Source of the DNA: Ilyomonas sp965277535 | Lineage (GTDB): Bacteria; Bacteroidota; Bacteroidia; Chitinophagales; Chitinophagaceae | NCBI GenBank assembly: GCA_965277535.1 | Contig: OZ255825.1 | Coordinates: 1,612,001-1,676,000 of the forward strand | Direction of reading: 5' to 3' | DNA: 64,000 bases | In this document: positions 52,411 through 62,254 of the stretch, piece by piece | Layout of the letters: each line of letters begins with the position of its first letter | Numbering within the stretch: the stretch's first letter is position 1 | Program-made: the position numbers and the translations under genes | Notes under the pieces: model-generated | What the model was told of the DNA's origin: nothing | Seen by the model: only the letters and a program-made list of their open reading frames with translations | The model's database searches: none

Positions 52411-55400
52411 CTACCGCATCAAATACATCTTTCCATACCCTTTATTAAAATATTGCGAGGTATTTACATTGTTGCCATTGGCATCAATAATATTAAATTT
52501 ATCCAGCCATTTGCCATCCAGATTGGTAAGCACGCGATACAGGTAAACGCCATTGCCCAACTTCTGTCCATACTGGTCGGTGCCATCCCATTTATACGAC
52601 GTGATATTTCTTCCGATATGAATGTCACTCAACTCTTCTTTCGTAATTTCTTTTACAATTTTTCCGGTGATGGTGAGTATCTGTATGCGTATGTTTTGCG
52701 GCACCTGGCTTCCCGTGACTGTGAACACAAATGCAGTTGATGTGGTAAACGGATTGGGATAATTGAACATGTCGGAAATCATCGGTTTGTTAATTACCTG
52801 GAAGCTCACGCTGTATTGTGTGTTGCCTGCTGTGTTGCCATTTCTATCTTTGCCGCTAACAATTAATTTATACTGCCCATCGGTTTGTAAATAGGGCAAA
52901 AACTCAACTGAAGCCACGTTGTTAGCACCTGTGGTTGCCGGTGTAAACCGAAGCGTATCATTGTTGAAATTATAGCGGTGCAACGAGCCATCAGGATATT
53001 GAAGCTGAACACTAATCAATGATGTATCATTCAACAACAAGAACTTCGATTCATCAGTGAGCTTAGCAATGATATAAGGCTTTGCCGAAACAATATCGTT
53101 GTTCAAAATATGCACCCCATCAAATGTTACATCTAACAACGGATTGTAAGTATCCGAACTTACCGTAACGCCTTTGTAAAAGAAGTTGTTGATGTGAGTT
53201 TGCTCGGGTTGCGCCCCGTTTGGATTGACGTCTAAATAAAATGTGTTACTACCACTGATTTGTTTTGAATCTATCGTGAAATAAATGGTTGCTGTATCAC
53301 CCGGCGCCAGCTTTTTTAATGGGGCCGGATTTACCGGAATATTGGTGGGAACGTTATTTTTGTTGTACAGGATGGCAGCTACTTTTATACTATCAGAGAA
53401 CGAAACATCACTCACATTTTTAAACCCGATTTTTCCCTTCATCACTTCGCCTACCGATAATGAATCTTTGTAAGCATAAGCCACGTTGGCACTCAGCCCG
53501 CCTTCCGGCACAGGATCGTACAACACGCGCCAGTACTGCAATTGGTAAGGTGTGTAATGAAGGCTATCGGCATTGCGCATTTGCAATTGGATGGATGGGT
53601 ATTGAGTTGCACTTACGCTACTGATGTCAAAATCCTGCTGTGAAGAACTCAGCGTGAACAAGGTTTGTTTTTGCCCACTTATTCCAACGCCAATCACATC
53701 AACTGTAGCTTTATCACCGGCAGAATTGTCAATGCTTTTGCCTCTCCATTTTACCGAATGCCACCCTTTTGCCGGACCAAAAATGGGTGAAGTAATAAAA
53801 CCCAAACTATCCGGCGAAGCCACATTTCTATTCACCACAATACGGTCGGCTAATCCCTGGCTGAACACTTGTGTTGCAGTAAATGACGGTGTATTTTTTT
53901 GATAAATTAGTGCCCATATTCTTGGGTAAGAAAATGAATCAATATGGGTGAAACCCGATGATACCAACCTATCATACCAACTGTTGCCAACGCCATATAC
54001 CTGTTCATCATTTTTATAAGCCGCTGCAAACGGAGCCTGGTTATAATCGCCATTCACTGGGTTTAAAATGATGCGCGCCGTTACTATTAATCCCGAAGGA
54101 ATCCAATCCATAAAGTCGCGCATTTTGCGGCGGCTTGTTGTATCCAAATAACTAAATTCAAAATTGTAGTTTGTACCCTGATGTTGACAGTTCGGTACCT
54201 GCGCACTTCCCAAAAAGCCGCCATGAGCGCCGCCTGCATCAACGATAGAAGGAACCGTTTGGTTGATGTATGGCTTCAGTGTTACCGGATCGAACAAATT
54301 ATAAATGATAGAAGAACCTAAACAAGCGCTTTGTGTAATGATGTTTTCATTCACGCGAATTTCAAAATCGCCATCCAACGTACCGCTGATGGAATAAACC
54401 GAATTAGTGATTTGCAAAGAGGATAGCCGGTTGATAAAATTCCACACACGGCTGTTGCTGTCAAGATAAATGCGGCTCGTGCTATCAGCCAGATGCTGAT
54501 ACAAATGCGATTGGTTGTAACCAAATGATGAATTATGGATAAAAACAAACGATGCGCTATTCCAGCGATACACATCATTGGCTGCAGGCACCGGCGCAAC
54601 ACGCCAGTAATACACGGTGCTATCGGTAAACGAAATGCCCGGATCAAACTCTACCAAACCACCGAGTGAGGCTATTGTTTTTGATGTTTTGAAAGAAGAA
54701 TTGAACAGGGCTGTGGTGTCTATCTCCATTACATATTGCCGTGATGGCAATGTAGGATCTGCAGTGGATGCCGCGAGCTTGATGCCCGTTTTGTTTACAA
54801 TGGAATAATTGTAAGGATACACCGGTGTCAGCGCATCTTCATAAATTAAAAAAGACTTGCTGGCGGTATTGTTGGTTTTGCTCAATTCATCGTATTGATT
54901 CAAATAATCTATCGTTGCAATGATGGTGTTCTGACCTTTGTCTTTTGAAGCTACCACTGGTAATGAGAGCGAAACAGAATCGAGAAAACGAACCGAATGA
55001 ATTTCATTCGATAATACCGTTTCTATTGTGCCATCAGGATGCTGGCGCTTGATGCTGATAGAAACCGAATCGCCGGCGGCTTTGCCGATGTTATAAAAAT
55101 AAACCTTAACATTGAACGAACTGTTGGCAACCGAAACCACGGTTGGGTTGATGATAATCTGCGGTTCTTCCACAGCAAAATCGGGCTTTGCAAACGCATT
55201 GATTTTGATGGCCGGATCGCCATGCAACACCACCTGTTCGGCATGAAGATAACGGGTTGAAGAATCAAAAGAGCCATAGGTTTGCGCGAGCAAAGCCTGG
55301 GTACCACTTGCCATACTCACCGCAACATTTTTATTATAGCCTGTACTGGAAAACGTTTGATAAAAACCACTGTTGTAAGTATCCAAATAATCGCCCACGC

Positions 55401-57525
55401 CAAAGTTGGTACTGCCCAAGAGTGCAATGGCTCCTCGTTCCGGCGCCAGCACATATTTTTCGGCGATAGAACTTAATACGGTAAAACGGGTGGTATCGTA
55501 CTCAAAAAAATCACCTGCATCGCAACCGCTTGCCACAAAAAAAGGATACTTGCTTTGATTATTATATGAAGCAGGATCATTCAAATTATAATTCAATGTT
55601 GTGGACGATGAATGTCCGAAATAATTGATGATGCTTACACCGTTGTTAATGAGTTGCGTTAACGCCGCATCGGTTATGGGCGTAGCTTCGCCCGTAGTGC
55701 TTTTATTAAAACTATGCACATCACCGCCAAACAAAGTGTCTTTTAAAATTGCAGCATATTTGTTCAGGTAATAACTCAATTGCCCGTCTTCTGCCGTGGT
55801 GTTGGCGCCGGTTACATTTACCACCGTTTTCATCCAGGCTTTGTTTTCTATCGTTTGTGTGGTGTTGGCTTGCTGCTGTTCGTACTCTTTTATTTTTTGC
55901 AGATAATCTTTTACCTCACTTCCTTTTATAACCGATAACCGTCCAATGGGCGTGGTAGGAATCGGATCGAATGTAGCAGATGACAACAACACATCAGAGG
56001 CAGGCCAACCAAACGTAGGCACTAAGTTCAACTGCGTGGCAAGCGGTGAAGATTCGTTGTAACGATAGGTATCATACTCTGTTCCTCTGCCAATGATAAA
56101 AACAAACTTTGGTTTTGCCGGAAAAACAGTTCGGGCATATTGCAAAAAGTTTTTGATGCCCAACGGATGTTTTTTAATGCCCCAGGCAAACTGGTCAATC
56201 AGTTCATCAGCATCATAAATTTTTGCGTTGTAACCACCGCCTGCTGCACTGGCGCGATACTGCCGGTATTGCTCAACGGGATTATCGCCCACCATTAAAA
56301 TTTGATTTGAAATAATGAGATAATCGCCCGCATTAGCCGTTCCATAATTAATAAAATTCTTTGTAGTAAAAGAAGTTAACTGCGTAATGTTCGACGCATC
56401 TTCACTTACCAAAACCAACGAACGATTAACATTGCTACCTACCAAAGCAAACTTCAAAACGCCTGCCGTTGCTGTGTTGGCAGTGTATCTCGCATTGTTG
56501 GTTATATCATACAAAACCGGCGTACTGCCATTGCTGTTGAAGTTGGTGATTTGTAAATAATTGCCGTTGGCATTGGCGGGCAAGGTAAAAGCAAACGTTG
56601 CTGCGCCGCCCATGTTGAACGAATGCGGATAAGTAAGATGAACCATTCCAGCGACGAGATAATCGTACTGGCTGTTATCGCTGCTTTGGTTGGCAACGGC
56701 AATGTTTGCGGCATTAGAACTGAATAACGATAACGGAATATTGCCTGATGTAAATGTACCTGCATTGTAATTGGGCAACGATTGATTAATGTAAGAAACA
56801 TTATTTATACTCACCACCAATTTGCGGTTAGCGCCACCTGCGGCATTACCTGCTGCTGTAACAGACAACGTGGCTACAGGTCCGCCTGTTGCCACATTCA
56901 AATTGTTCATCGTTACGGTTTGCGATTGGTTATCGGTAATGTCGTTCGAGCTCCAAAACTCACCTACATCATAAGTGGATGAATAAATATTCTCACCATA
57001 ATTAAAGCCAATCCCACGGTTTATTTTTTGCCTGAAATCAGCCTTATAGGTGTATAAAAAATAAGGCTCGGCGAGCAGCGTATTGTTTTGAACATTGTTG
57101 GCAACATCAGCAAAACGGAGGTTGTTTCCGGCACTATTTACGGTTAAAAAATATGCTGATGTATCGGTGCTGAAACTGTAAGTTGTGTTGAGATGATTTG
57201 TTACATTTTTATACAACTTATCATCTAACGAGCCATCATTCGTTTGCCCATAAAACTCAAGGTAACCACCGGCTGGTAACACACCCGATGCAACAGAGGT
57301 GTACAAAGCCACTTGTTGCCCGTTGCGCCACAATTGAAACTGCTCGGCAGGCATATTGCTCAAACCTAAGCCAGATAAGGTTTGCGCGCTGATACGGCAC
57401 AAACCCGTTTGTCCTACTTTGCATTTGTAATACGTTTTCGAGTAGTCAATCCACTCGTTGTTGTATTGCGCATGAGCAGCAGCAACACAACTCAGAAAAC
57501 ACATAAGCAGTAGCCATCTTCTCAT
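52411..57525 (-). CDS. PorU2-like type IX secretion C25 cysteine peptidase
   Basis: From the ATG at 57525 (1,704 residues); the frame opens at 57570, but MRRWLLLMCFLSCVAAAHAQ at 57525 is the signal peptide. After a beta-rich N-domain comes the gingipain-type C25 domain with catalytic His in INYFGHSSS (H638 from this start) and Cys in VASGCDAGDF (C668). Several Ig-like/CARDB-like modules follow, then a FlgD-like C-terminal domain (MFNYPNPFTTSTAFVFTVTG, KWDGTDQYGQKLGNGVYLYRV). PorU-type sortases remove the C-terminal signal of type IX cargo and attach it at the surface. Size and domain order fit the PorU2 group better than PorU. A PorV/PorQ-family gene lies upstream. Confidence 0.8.
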   Translation of the reverse strand: MRRWLLLMCFLSCVAAAHAQYNNEWIDYSKTYYKCKVGQTGLCRISAQTLSGLGLSNMPAEQFQLWRNGQQVALYTSVASGVLPAGGYLEFYGQTNDGSLDDKLYKNVTNHLNTTYSFSTDTSAYFLTVNSAGNNLRFADVANNVQNNTLLAEPYFLYTYKADFRQKINRGIGFNYGENIYSSTYDVGEFWSSNDITDNQSQTVTMNNLNVATGGPVATLSVTAAGNAAGGANRKLVVSINNVSYINQSLPNYNAGTFTSGNIPLSLFSSNAANIAVANQSSDNSQYDYLVAGMVHLTYPHSFNMGGAATFAFTLPANANGNYLQITNFNSNGSTPVLYDITNNARYTANTATAGVLKFALVGSNVNRSLVLVSEDASNITQLTSFTTKNFINYGTANAGDYLIISNQILMVGDNPVEQYRQYRASAAGGGYNAKIYDADELIDQFAWGIKKHPLGIKNFLQYARTVFPAKPKFVFIIGRGTEYDTYRYNESSPLATQLNLVPTFGWPASDVLLSSATFDPIPTTPIGRLSVIKGSEVKDYLQKIKEYEQQQANTTQTIENKAWMKTVVNVTGANTTAEDGQLSYYLNKYAAILKDTLFGGDVHSFNKSTTGEATPITDAALTQLINNGVSIINYFGHSSSTTLNYNLNDPASYNNQSKYPFFVASGCDAGDFFEYDTTRFTVLSSIAEKYVLAPERGAIALLGSTNFGVGDYLDTYNSGFYQTFSSTGYNKNVAVSMASGTQALLAQTYGSFDSSTRYLHAEQVVLHGDPAIKINAFAKPDFAVEEPQIIINPTVVSVANSSFNVKVYFYNIGKAAGDSVSISIKRQHPDGTIETVLSNEIHSVRFLDSVSLSLPVVASKDKGQNTIIATIDYLNQYDELSKTNNTASKSFLIYEDALTPVYPYNYSIVNKTGIKLAASTADPTLPSRQYVMEIDTTALFNSSFKTSKTIASLGGLVEFDPGISFTDSTVYYWRVAPVPAANDVYRWNSASFVFIHNSSFGYNQSHLYQHLADSTSRIYLDSNSRVWNFINRLSSLQITNSVYSISGTLDGDFEIRVNENIITQSACLGSSIIYNLFDPVTLKPYINQTVPSIVDAGGAHGGFLGSAQVPNCQHQGTNYNFEFSYLDTTSRRKMRDFMDWIPSGLIVTARIILNPVNGDYNQAPFAAAYKNDEQVYGVGNSWYDRLVSSGFTHIDSFSYPRIWALIYQKNTPSFTATQVFSQGLADRIVVNRNVASPDSLGFITSPIFGPAKGWHSVKWRGKSIDNSAGDKATVDVIGVGISGQKQTLFTLSSSQQDFDISSVSATQYPSIQLQMRNADSLHYTPYQLQYWRVLYDPVPEGGLSANVAYAYKDSLSVGEVMKGKIGFKNVSDVSFSDSIKVAAILYNKNNVPTNIPVNPAPLKKLAPGDTATIYFTIDSKQISGSNTFYLDVNPNGAQPEQTHINNFFYKGVTVSSDTYNPLLDVTFDGVHILNNDIVSAKPYIIAKLTDESKFLLLNDTSLISVQLQYPDGSLHRYNFNNDTLRFTPATTGANNVASVEFLPYLQTDGQYKLIVSGKDRNGNTAGNTQYSVSFQVINKPMISDMFNYPNPFTTSTAFVFTVTGSQVPQNIRIQILTITGKIVKEITKEELSDIHIGRNITSYKWDGTDQYGQKLGNGVYLYRVLTNLDGKWLDKFNIIDANGNNVNTSQYFNKGYGKMYLMR

Positions 57526-57580
57526 CTTCAATTTTGTTTTGCTTTTGGAAATGCAGGTATTTTTATGCAAGCAATTTCTT

Positions 57581-57831
57581 CGTCATTCCGTCCCCACTGT
57601 ACTGTGAGGGACCCTCAACACGATGTTACACCTTTATGTTCTATCGAGGGCTTTGTGCGGAATCTGCTCTTACAATTTTCAACCTATTACAATGTTGTAA
57701 ACAACTTCCATTCATTGCAGCATCTTCACCATTCAATCATCAGACCTGCCTGTCGGCAGACAGGTTCCGCACAAAGCCCTCGTGAAAATGATTTATGACG
57801 AGTGCGTATTGAGAGCAATTGCGGAATGACG
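57581..57831. repeat. 251-bp nested inverted-repeat element between PorU2- and PorV-like genes
   Basis: Outer 10-bp arms CGTCATTCCG (57581-57590) and its complement (57822-57831), and inner perfect 17-bp arms CGAGGGCTTTGTGCGGA (57645-57661) and its complement (57766-57782). A CCTGCCTGTCGGCAGACAGG near-palindrome lies at 57745-57764. A segment at 57592-57615 resembles the hairpin loop at 22625-22650. No frame in it looks coding. Confidence 0.75.
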
Positions 57832-57886
57832 TTCTCTTCTCATTCGGGCTTCCGGACTTTCAGTCTTCTTACTCATAACTTTCCTC

Positions 57887-58993
57887 TTACCTCTCCTTTT
57901 TCACCAAATCTACCTTCAACGAAAAAATATGCGTGTACAACGGATTGCTTTGATTGGCAAGATTGGTAAACGCATAATCAATGGTTACATTGCCAACATG
58001 AAAACCCGCACCAATGCTGGGCTGGTAAATCCAAACCTTTTTTTGATTCAGCGTATCGCCATCCTTCAACGCCTGCTGAAAATTGGAAATGCCAGCCCTG
58101 ATAAATACCAGATTGTGAATGTTGGCTTCTACTCCCACTTTCGGGTCAATACTAATGGGATTTGAGCTGATTACTGTATTGCGTTTGCCATCAAAGGTCA
58201 TATCAAAATTTGCCTCTGCCAGTAAATGAAACTTATCATTGAACTCAAAATTATAAGCGCCGCCCAACACCAACCGCGGTGCAGTTAATTCGGTAGATTT
58301 TACCGGAATGTCGTTATCCGTTAAATACAACACTTGTTTTTCTTCGTCCGTAAAACTAAACTTCCATGCATTGAACGTAGTGGTAACATCGCGTGCGGCT
58401 ACGCCCAATCGCCAGTTGCCAACATGATACATCACACCGGCATCAAAACCAAAACCTACCGCATTGGCAAACGAGCCGACCTTCCGATAAATGATTTTAG
58501 CGTTGCCACCAAAGCTTAGCTTTCTGTCATCCTCATCAATAACAGATTGCGCATACGATAACAGAAAAGCATAATCGGCAGAAGAAAACGTAGTGATGTT
58601 GTTGTAATTTAAACTGCCATCGGGCTGCACCAAAAACAAAGTGTTGGGTATATCATCAACACCAAACCGAATGGCTGAGAAGCCCAGTGTGCGTGGCTTT
58701 TCGCCGCTGATGGGAAATGCAGCCGAAATAAAATCGTACTTGCCGATGCCTGAAAAATATTCAGCGTGCATTGCCGAAACCGTTGGATGATCGGTAACGT
58801 TGGTAAGCCCTGCAGGGTTCCAGTAACCGGCATACGCATCTGACGCAGTAGCTACCGATGTGCTTCCCATTCCCAAACCACGCGCACCGGCGCCGATATT
58901 TAAAAATTCGTTGGAATAAACACGGAATTGCGCAGCCGCACGCCCGGCAAACAAGCAGCCACACAGCATCAGAAGCAGCCATTGGTTTCTCAT
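57887..58993 (-). CDS. PorV/PorQ-family outer-membrane barrel protein
   Basis: From the ATG at 58993 (368 residues); the TTG at 59002 is a weaker start. It has a signal peptide (MRNQWLLLMLCGCLFAGRAAAQ) and then the family opening FLNIGAGARGLGMGSTSVATASDAYAGYWNPAGL, with the rest alternating as a FadL-like barrel ending HIFSLKVDLVKKER. PorV shuttles type IX cargo to the PorU sortase; PorQ-type proteins sit in the same complex. Being directly upstream of the C25 peptidase gene, it is its likely partner, although a 361-nt repeat-filled gap separates them. Confidence 0.85.
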   Translation of the reverse strand: MRNQWLLLMLCGCLFAGRAAAQFRVYSNEFLNIGAGARGLGMGSTSVATASDAYAGYWNPAGLTNVTDHPTVSAMHAEYFSGIGKYDFISAAFPISGEKPRTLGFSAIRFGVDDIPNTLFLVQPDGSLNYNNITTFSSADYAFLLSYAQSVIDEDDRKLSFGGNAKIIYRKVGSFANAVGFGFDAGVMYHVGNWRLGVAARDVTTTFNAWKFSFTDEEKQVLYLTDNDIPVKSTELTAPRLVLGGAYNFEFNDKFHLLAEANFDMTFDGKRNTVISSNPISIDPKVGVEANIHNLVFIRAGISNFQQALKDGDTLNQKKVWIYQPSIGAGFHVGNVTIDYAFTNLANQSNPLYTHIFSLKVDLVKKER

Positions 58994-59068
58994 ATCGAAC
59001 AATTACAACGAAGATAAGCGTTGCTTATTTTGAGAGGTTTGTTTTTGCAGGAAAATTACTTGCGGAGT

Positions 59069-59182
59069 TTGAACCACAAAGGCACGGAGAACACAAAGAA
59101 GCACGAAGAGTGACAAAAGAAACCTTGGTGTAACCCTGCCTACCGGCAGGCAGGTTCTTCACTCCGAGCCTTGGTGGTTCAA
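59069..59182. repeat. TTGAACCAC hairpin element, copy 4 (with inserted palindrome)
   Basis: The termini TTGAACCACAAAGGCACGGAG and a complementary right end finishing GGTGGTTCAA pair with a few mismatches. Inside, at 59135-59154, is a CCTGCCTACCGGCAGGCAGG near-palindrome, absent from the other copies, that looks like a second repeat family nested in the first. The right end is 17 nt from the SDR stop codon. Confidence 0.8.
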
Positions 59183-59199
59183 AAAACGTCTTGCTTTTA

Positions 59200-59952
59200 T
59201 TATCCCTTAAACGTATAATACGAATTGGCCTGCGCCAAACAGGTAACCACCACATCGTTAATGCAAACATGCTGCGGCAAAGTGGCGCAATAGTAAACCA
59301 CATTGGCAACGTCTTCGGCTTGTAAAGGTTGATAGCCTTCGTAAACGGCAGCGGCTTTCTTATCGTCGCCCTTAAACCGCACGTTACTAAACTCGGTGTC
59401 AGCCGCACCGGGATGCACTGCCGTTACTTTTATTTTGTGAGGCAATAAATCAATGCGCTGCGCTTTGCTGATGGCTTCTACCGCCGATTTCGTAGCACAA
59501 TAAACATTACCGTTCTGATACACTTCTTTCGCTGCCGTTGAACCAATGTTGATGATGTGTCCTCCTTTTTGTTTTACCATAAAAGGAAGCACGGCTTTCG
59601 ATACATACAATAAGCCTTTTACGTTGGTGTTGATCATCGTTTCCCAATCATCGAGCGAGGCTTCATCAAACGGTTCTCTGCCTAAAGCCAAACCCGCATT
59701 GTTTACCAATAAATCAATGTTTTTCCATTCATCAGGCAATTTTTCTATGGTTGAAAAAACGGCTTCCTTGTTTTGAACGTCAAATACTAATGGCAGCACT
59801 TTTACGCCGTGCTGTTCGGTGAGTTGTTTGTATAAATCCTGCAAGCGGTCGGCTCTTCTGCCGGTGATAATACAATTCCATTTTTGCGAAGCAAATGTTT
59901 GGGCAATGGCTTCTCCAAAACCTGAAGTAGCACCGGTAATGAATATTATCAT
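59200..59952 (-). CDS. Short-chain dehydrogenase/reductase (YdfG-like)
   Basis: A 250-residue classical SDR with the nucleotide motif TGATSGFGEAIA, the basic GRRADR that favours NADP, NNAGLALG, the catalytic Ser in IINIGSTA and YCATK (Tyr/Lys). The C-terminus fits the YdfG/serine-3-dehydrogenase group (3-hydroxy acid oxidation) but the substrate is uncertain. It is monocistronic; repeat copy 4 lies just downstream. Confidence 0.88.
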   Translation of the reverse strand: MIIFITGATSGFGEAIAQTFASQKWNCIITGRRADRLQDLYKQLTEQHGVKVLPLVFDVQNKEAVFSTIEKLPDEWKNIDLLVNNAGLALGREPFDEASLDDWETMINTNVKGLLYVSKAVLPFMVKQKGGHIINIGSTAAKEVYQNGNVYCATKSAVEAISKAQRIDLLPHKIKVTAVHPGAADTEFSNVRFKGDDKKAAAVYEGYQPLQAEDVANVVYYCATLPQHVCINDVVVTCLAQANSYYTFKG

Positions 59953-60212
59953 AGGTTGTGTGTAAGTATTAAAAAGGTAAAAATAAGATGGAAAAGTTTG
60001 GTTTTATAGGCCTCGGCTTGTTATTACTCAATACTCAATTGTTAGGTTCTAAAAAGAATGCATTCGGTATTATTGCGTGTGATAATTGGCACTTTATTTA
60101 TTTCGTGTATAGTTTTTAGTGCGCGCACTTTCTGGTTGGAGATAATGAAGTAAGAGAGTTGGTCATCTTACCGCTTGTCTCTTACAAAAGGCGATGTCGT
60201 GATTTAAAAGTT

Positions 60213-60871
60213 TTAATAATTAAGTGTAAACACATTGTCATGTTTTGCAGAACAGATAACGGAATCTGAAAAGTCTTTATACTGCCCAATGCCGTAATAT
60301 TTTGTCCAATGAAATTGTGTATAAATAAATGCTGCTGTTTCTACTTGAAAAGTAGTGTCAGCCGTTGGTTCACCCACAAATAGTCCCACAGAGCCATAAG
60401 GACTGAAATAATATCCAAACTGAAAATAAATAAGACTATCGGGTTGATTTTTAATAAGCCTGACTGTGAGATTCGCTTTTGGAAATGCAGTTAGATTCAT
60501 GTTTAAGGTATCAGGGTATATCGAGAAAGATATGCAAAGTCGCCGGTTTGAATATAATTTGATGGCAAGGATGCAGCAAGTGATAAATAACTGTCATTAA
60601 ATCTATTCTTGTCTACAGTTGCAGTGAAATTAAAATAACCATCTTTGTTTGTTTTGCTTTCTGTTATTTTCTCATTATCATTAAAAAGACCGAAACCTCC
60701 TCTCTCATTCCATATTAACTGCACCGGCACATTTGCAACACCTTTACCCGTTGCAGTATCAGTTATAAGTCCTGAAAAGTGAATATTGGCACAATTGCCG
60801 TAACAGTCAACTTCTTTTTTGCATGAATAAAAAAGTATCATTATCACAATGAGAAATAGCCATCTGTGCAT
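60213..60871 (-). pseudogene. Frameshifted lipoprotein gene
   Basis: Two frames, 60503-60871 and 60213-60500, look like one gene broken by a single base. The first starts MHRWLFLIVIMILFYSC (lipoprotein signal) and has a carboxypeptidase-regulatory-like beta domain (HFSGLITDTATGKGVANVPVQLIW, TNKDGYFNFTATVD), ending ...GDFAYLSRYTLIP. In the other frame the junction reads FSIYPDTLNMNLTAFPKANLTVRLI, a natural continuation of GDFA. A one-base deletion near 60530-60540 would explain it. The repaired protein would be about 219 residues. Sequencing error is the alternative. Confidence 0.65.
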
Positions 60872-61073
60872 AATTTGTCATTTTGTATTTATCGTGTAGT
60901 TGATGGCGAGTCAATTAAAGTTGAGGCCATCTTTACTTTTGTAAAATTCAAACGAAAAAAACAAAACATGATTGACAAAAGTCAAATTCCTTTCTGCCTT
61001 TGTAAGTAAGCACTAATAAAGGTTAATTCAAATTGGTTATTACAAATTTTGAAATCAGAAGTCTATAATCATA

Positions 61074-62216
61074 TTATACTCTCACATAAATTTTTCTTTT
61101 GTTCAGCCAATAACCAACGCTCCAGCAAAGGAGCATGTAACAAACAGCTTGCAAAAATGAACCAATGTAAGGTGTAAAATAAGTAAAGAAGTGCTGGAAT
61201 AACCAACCATATAAAGAAACATGCGGTTGCGGTTGTATCATGTACATCACGGTTACCAACAGTTCAGACAACAGATAAATGAACAGCGGATTTCTGCCAA
61301 ATACCTGAAAAAAGTGAGTGCCTTTCTGAACGCCGCGGAAGTCAACAAAGTAAATGATAAAGGACAAAATCATGCAATCCAAAGCCACAGTGTGAAGCAC
61401 AAATGGACTTGTCCATAGCTTTTTATTGATAGGAAAAACATAGTTCCAAAAATGTGCAATTACAAGCAAAACAAAACCTGCCAGCAGCAGTTGGGTTACC
61501 CCTTCGTATGTATTGCCTTTGCGGCGAATGAATTGCCCCACCACATAGCCAGCCACTATATTCCCGATGGAAGGAAAAGTGCTAAGCAAACCTTCGGGAT
61601 CAAACGGAAAACCCTCGCCCGTATACAAATGGTTGGTGCCAACAAGCCAGGTATCTAATTTTAAAACGGCGTTGTTATGAATGCTGAAGGGGTCACCGGC
61701 ATCGCCAAAATAAAACATCACAATCCAGTACAAAACCAAAACGACACAAGTGATGATGACTGTAGTTCGGGTTTTGAAAAAATACAACATCAGCGAAGCA
61801 AAACCATACGCCAATGCAATGCGCTGCAACACGCCAAACACGCGGGTATGAGAAAAAGGATTCAATACCCAATGACCCGTTGCATCGGCATGAAAAAACG
61901 GAAACCAGTACATTAAAAAGCCGAGTAAAAAAATAAGAATGGTACGCTTGAAAATCTTACCCAGCACATATCCGGTTGATTTATCCTGCCATTTTACCAT
62001 TACAAAGCTCATGGCATTGCCAACTGCAAACATAAAGGAAGGAAATACCAGATCGGTAGGTGTAAAGCCATTCCAGGCGGCATGTTGCAAAGGCGCAAAT
62101 GTGGTAGCACCATTGCCGGCTGTGTTCACAATAATCATGAAGCAAATGGTAAGACCACGAAACACATCAAGCGCAATAAAACGTTGTTGAGAAGCAGTCG
62201 TAGTAGCGGCAGCCAT
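61074..62216 (-). CDS. NagX/HGSNAT-like membrane acyltransferase (DUF5009 type)
   Basis: From the ATG at 62216 (380 residues). The frame opens at 62312, but the extra 32 residues are translated repeat copy 5 and are rejected. About ten membrane helices are visible; the opening RFIALDVFRGLTICFMIIVNTAGN and the motif TPTDLVFPSFMFAVG define the family related to heparan-alpha-glucosaminide N-acetyltransferase and to NagX/YeiB. Such proteins transfer acetyl groups to sugars or act in N-acetylglucosamine use. The substrate here is unknown. Repeat copy 5 lies between it and the acyl-CoA dehydrogenase gene upstream. Confidence 0.82.
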   Translation of the reverse strand: MAAATTTASQQRFIALDVFRGLTICFMIIVNTAGNGATTFAPLQHAAWNGFTPTDLVFPSFMFAVGNAMSFVMVKWQDKSTGYVLGKIFKRTILIFLLGFLMYWFPFFHADATGHWVLNPFSHTRVFGVLQRIALAYGFASLMLYFFKTRTTVIITCVVLVLYWIVMFYFGDAGDPFSIHNNAVLKLDTWLVGTNHLYTGEGFPFDPEGLLSTFPSIGNIVAGYVVGQFIRRKGNTYEGVTQLLLAGFVLLVIAHFWNYVFPINKKLWTSPFVLHTVALDCMILSFIIYFVDFRGVQKGTHFFQVFGRNPLFIYLLSELLVTVMYMIQPQPHVSLYGWLFQHFFTYFTPYIGSFLQAVCYMLLCWSVGYWLNKRKIYVRV

Positions 62217-62254
62217 AGTTAGTAAATTGAAGAACCAAAATAAAGCAAAGATTT

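Noticed and set aside
52229..52546. 105-residue plus-strand frame at the end of the C25 peptidase gene
   Set aside because: It lies mostly antisense to the peptidase C-terminus and otherwise in repeat-like sequence.
59025..59408. 127-residue minus-strand frame with an NLPAGRQG peptide
   Set aside because: It is out of frame with the SDR gene it overlaps and then translates repeat copy 4 and its nested palindrome.
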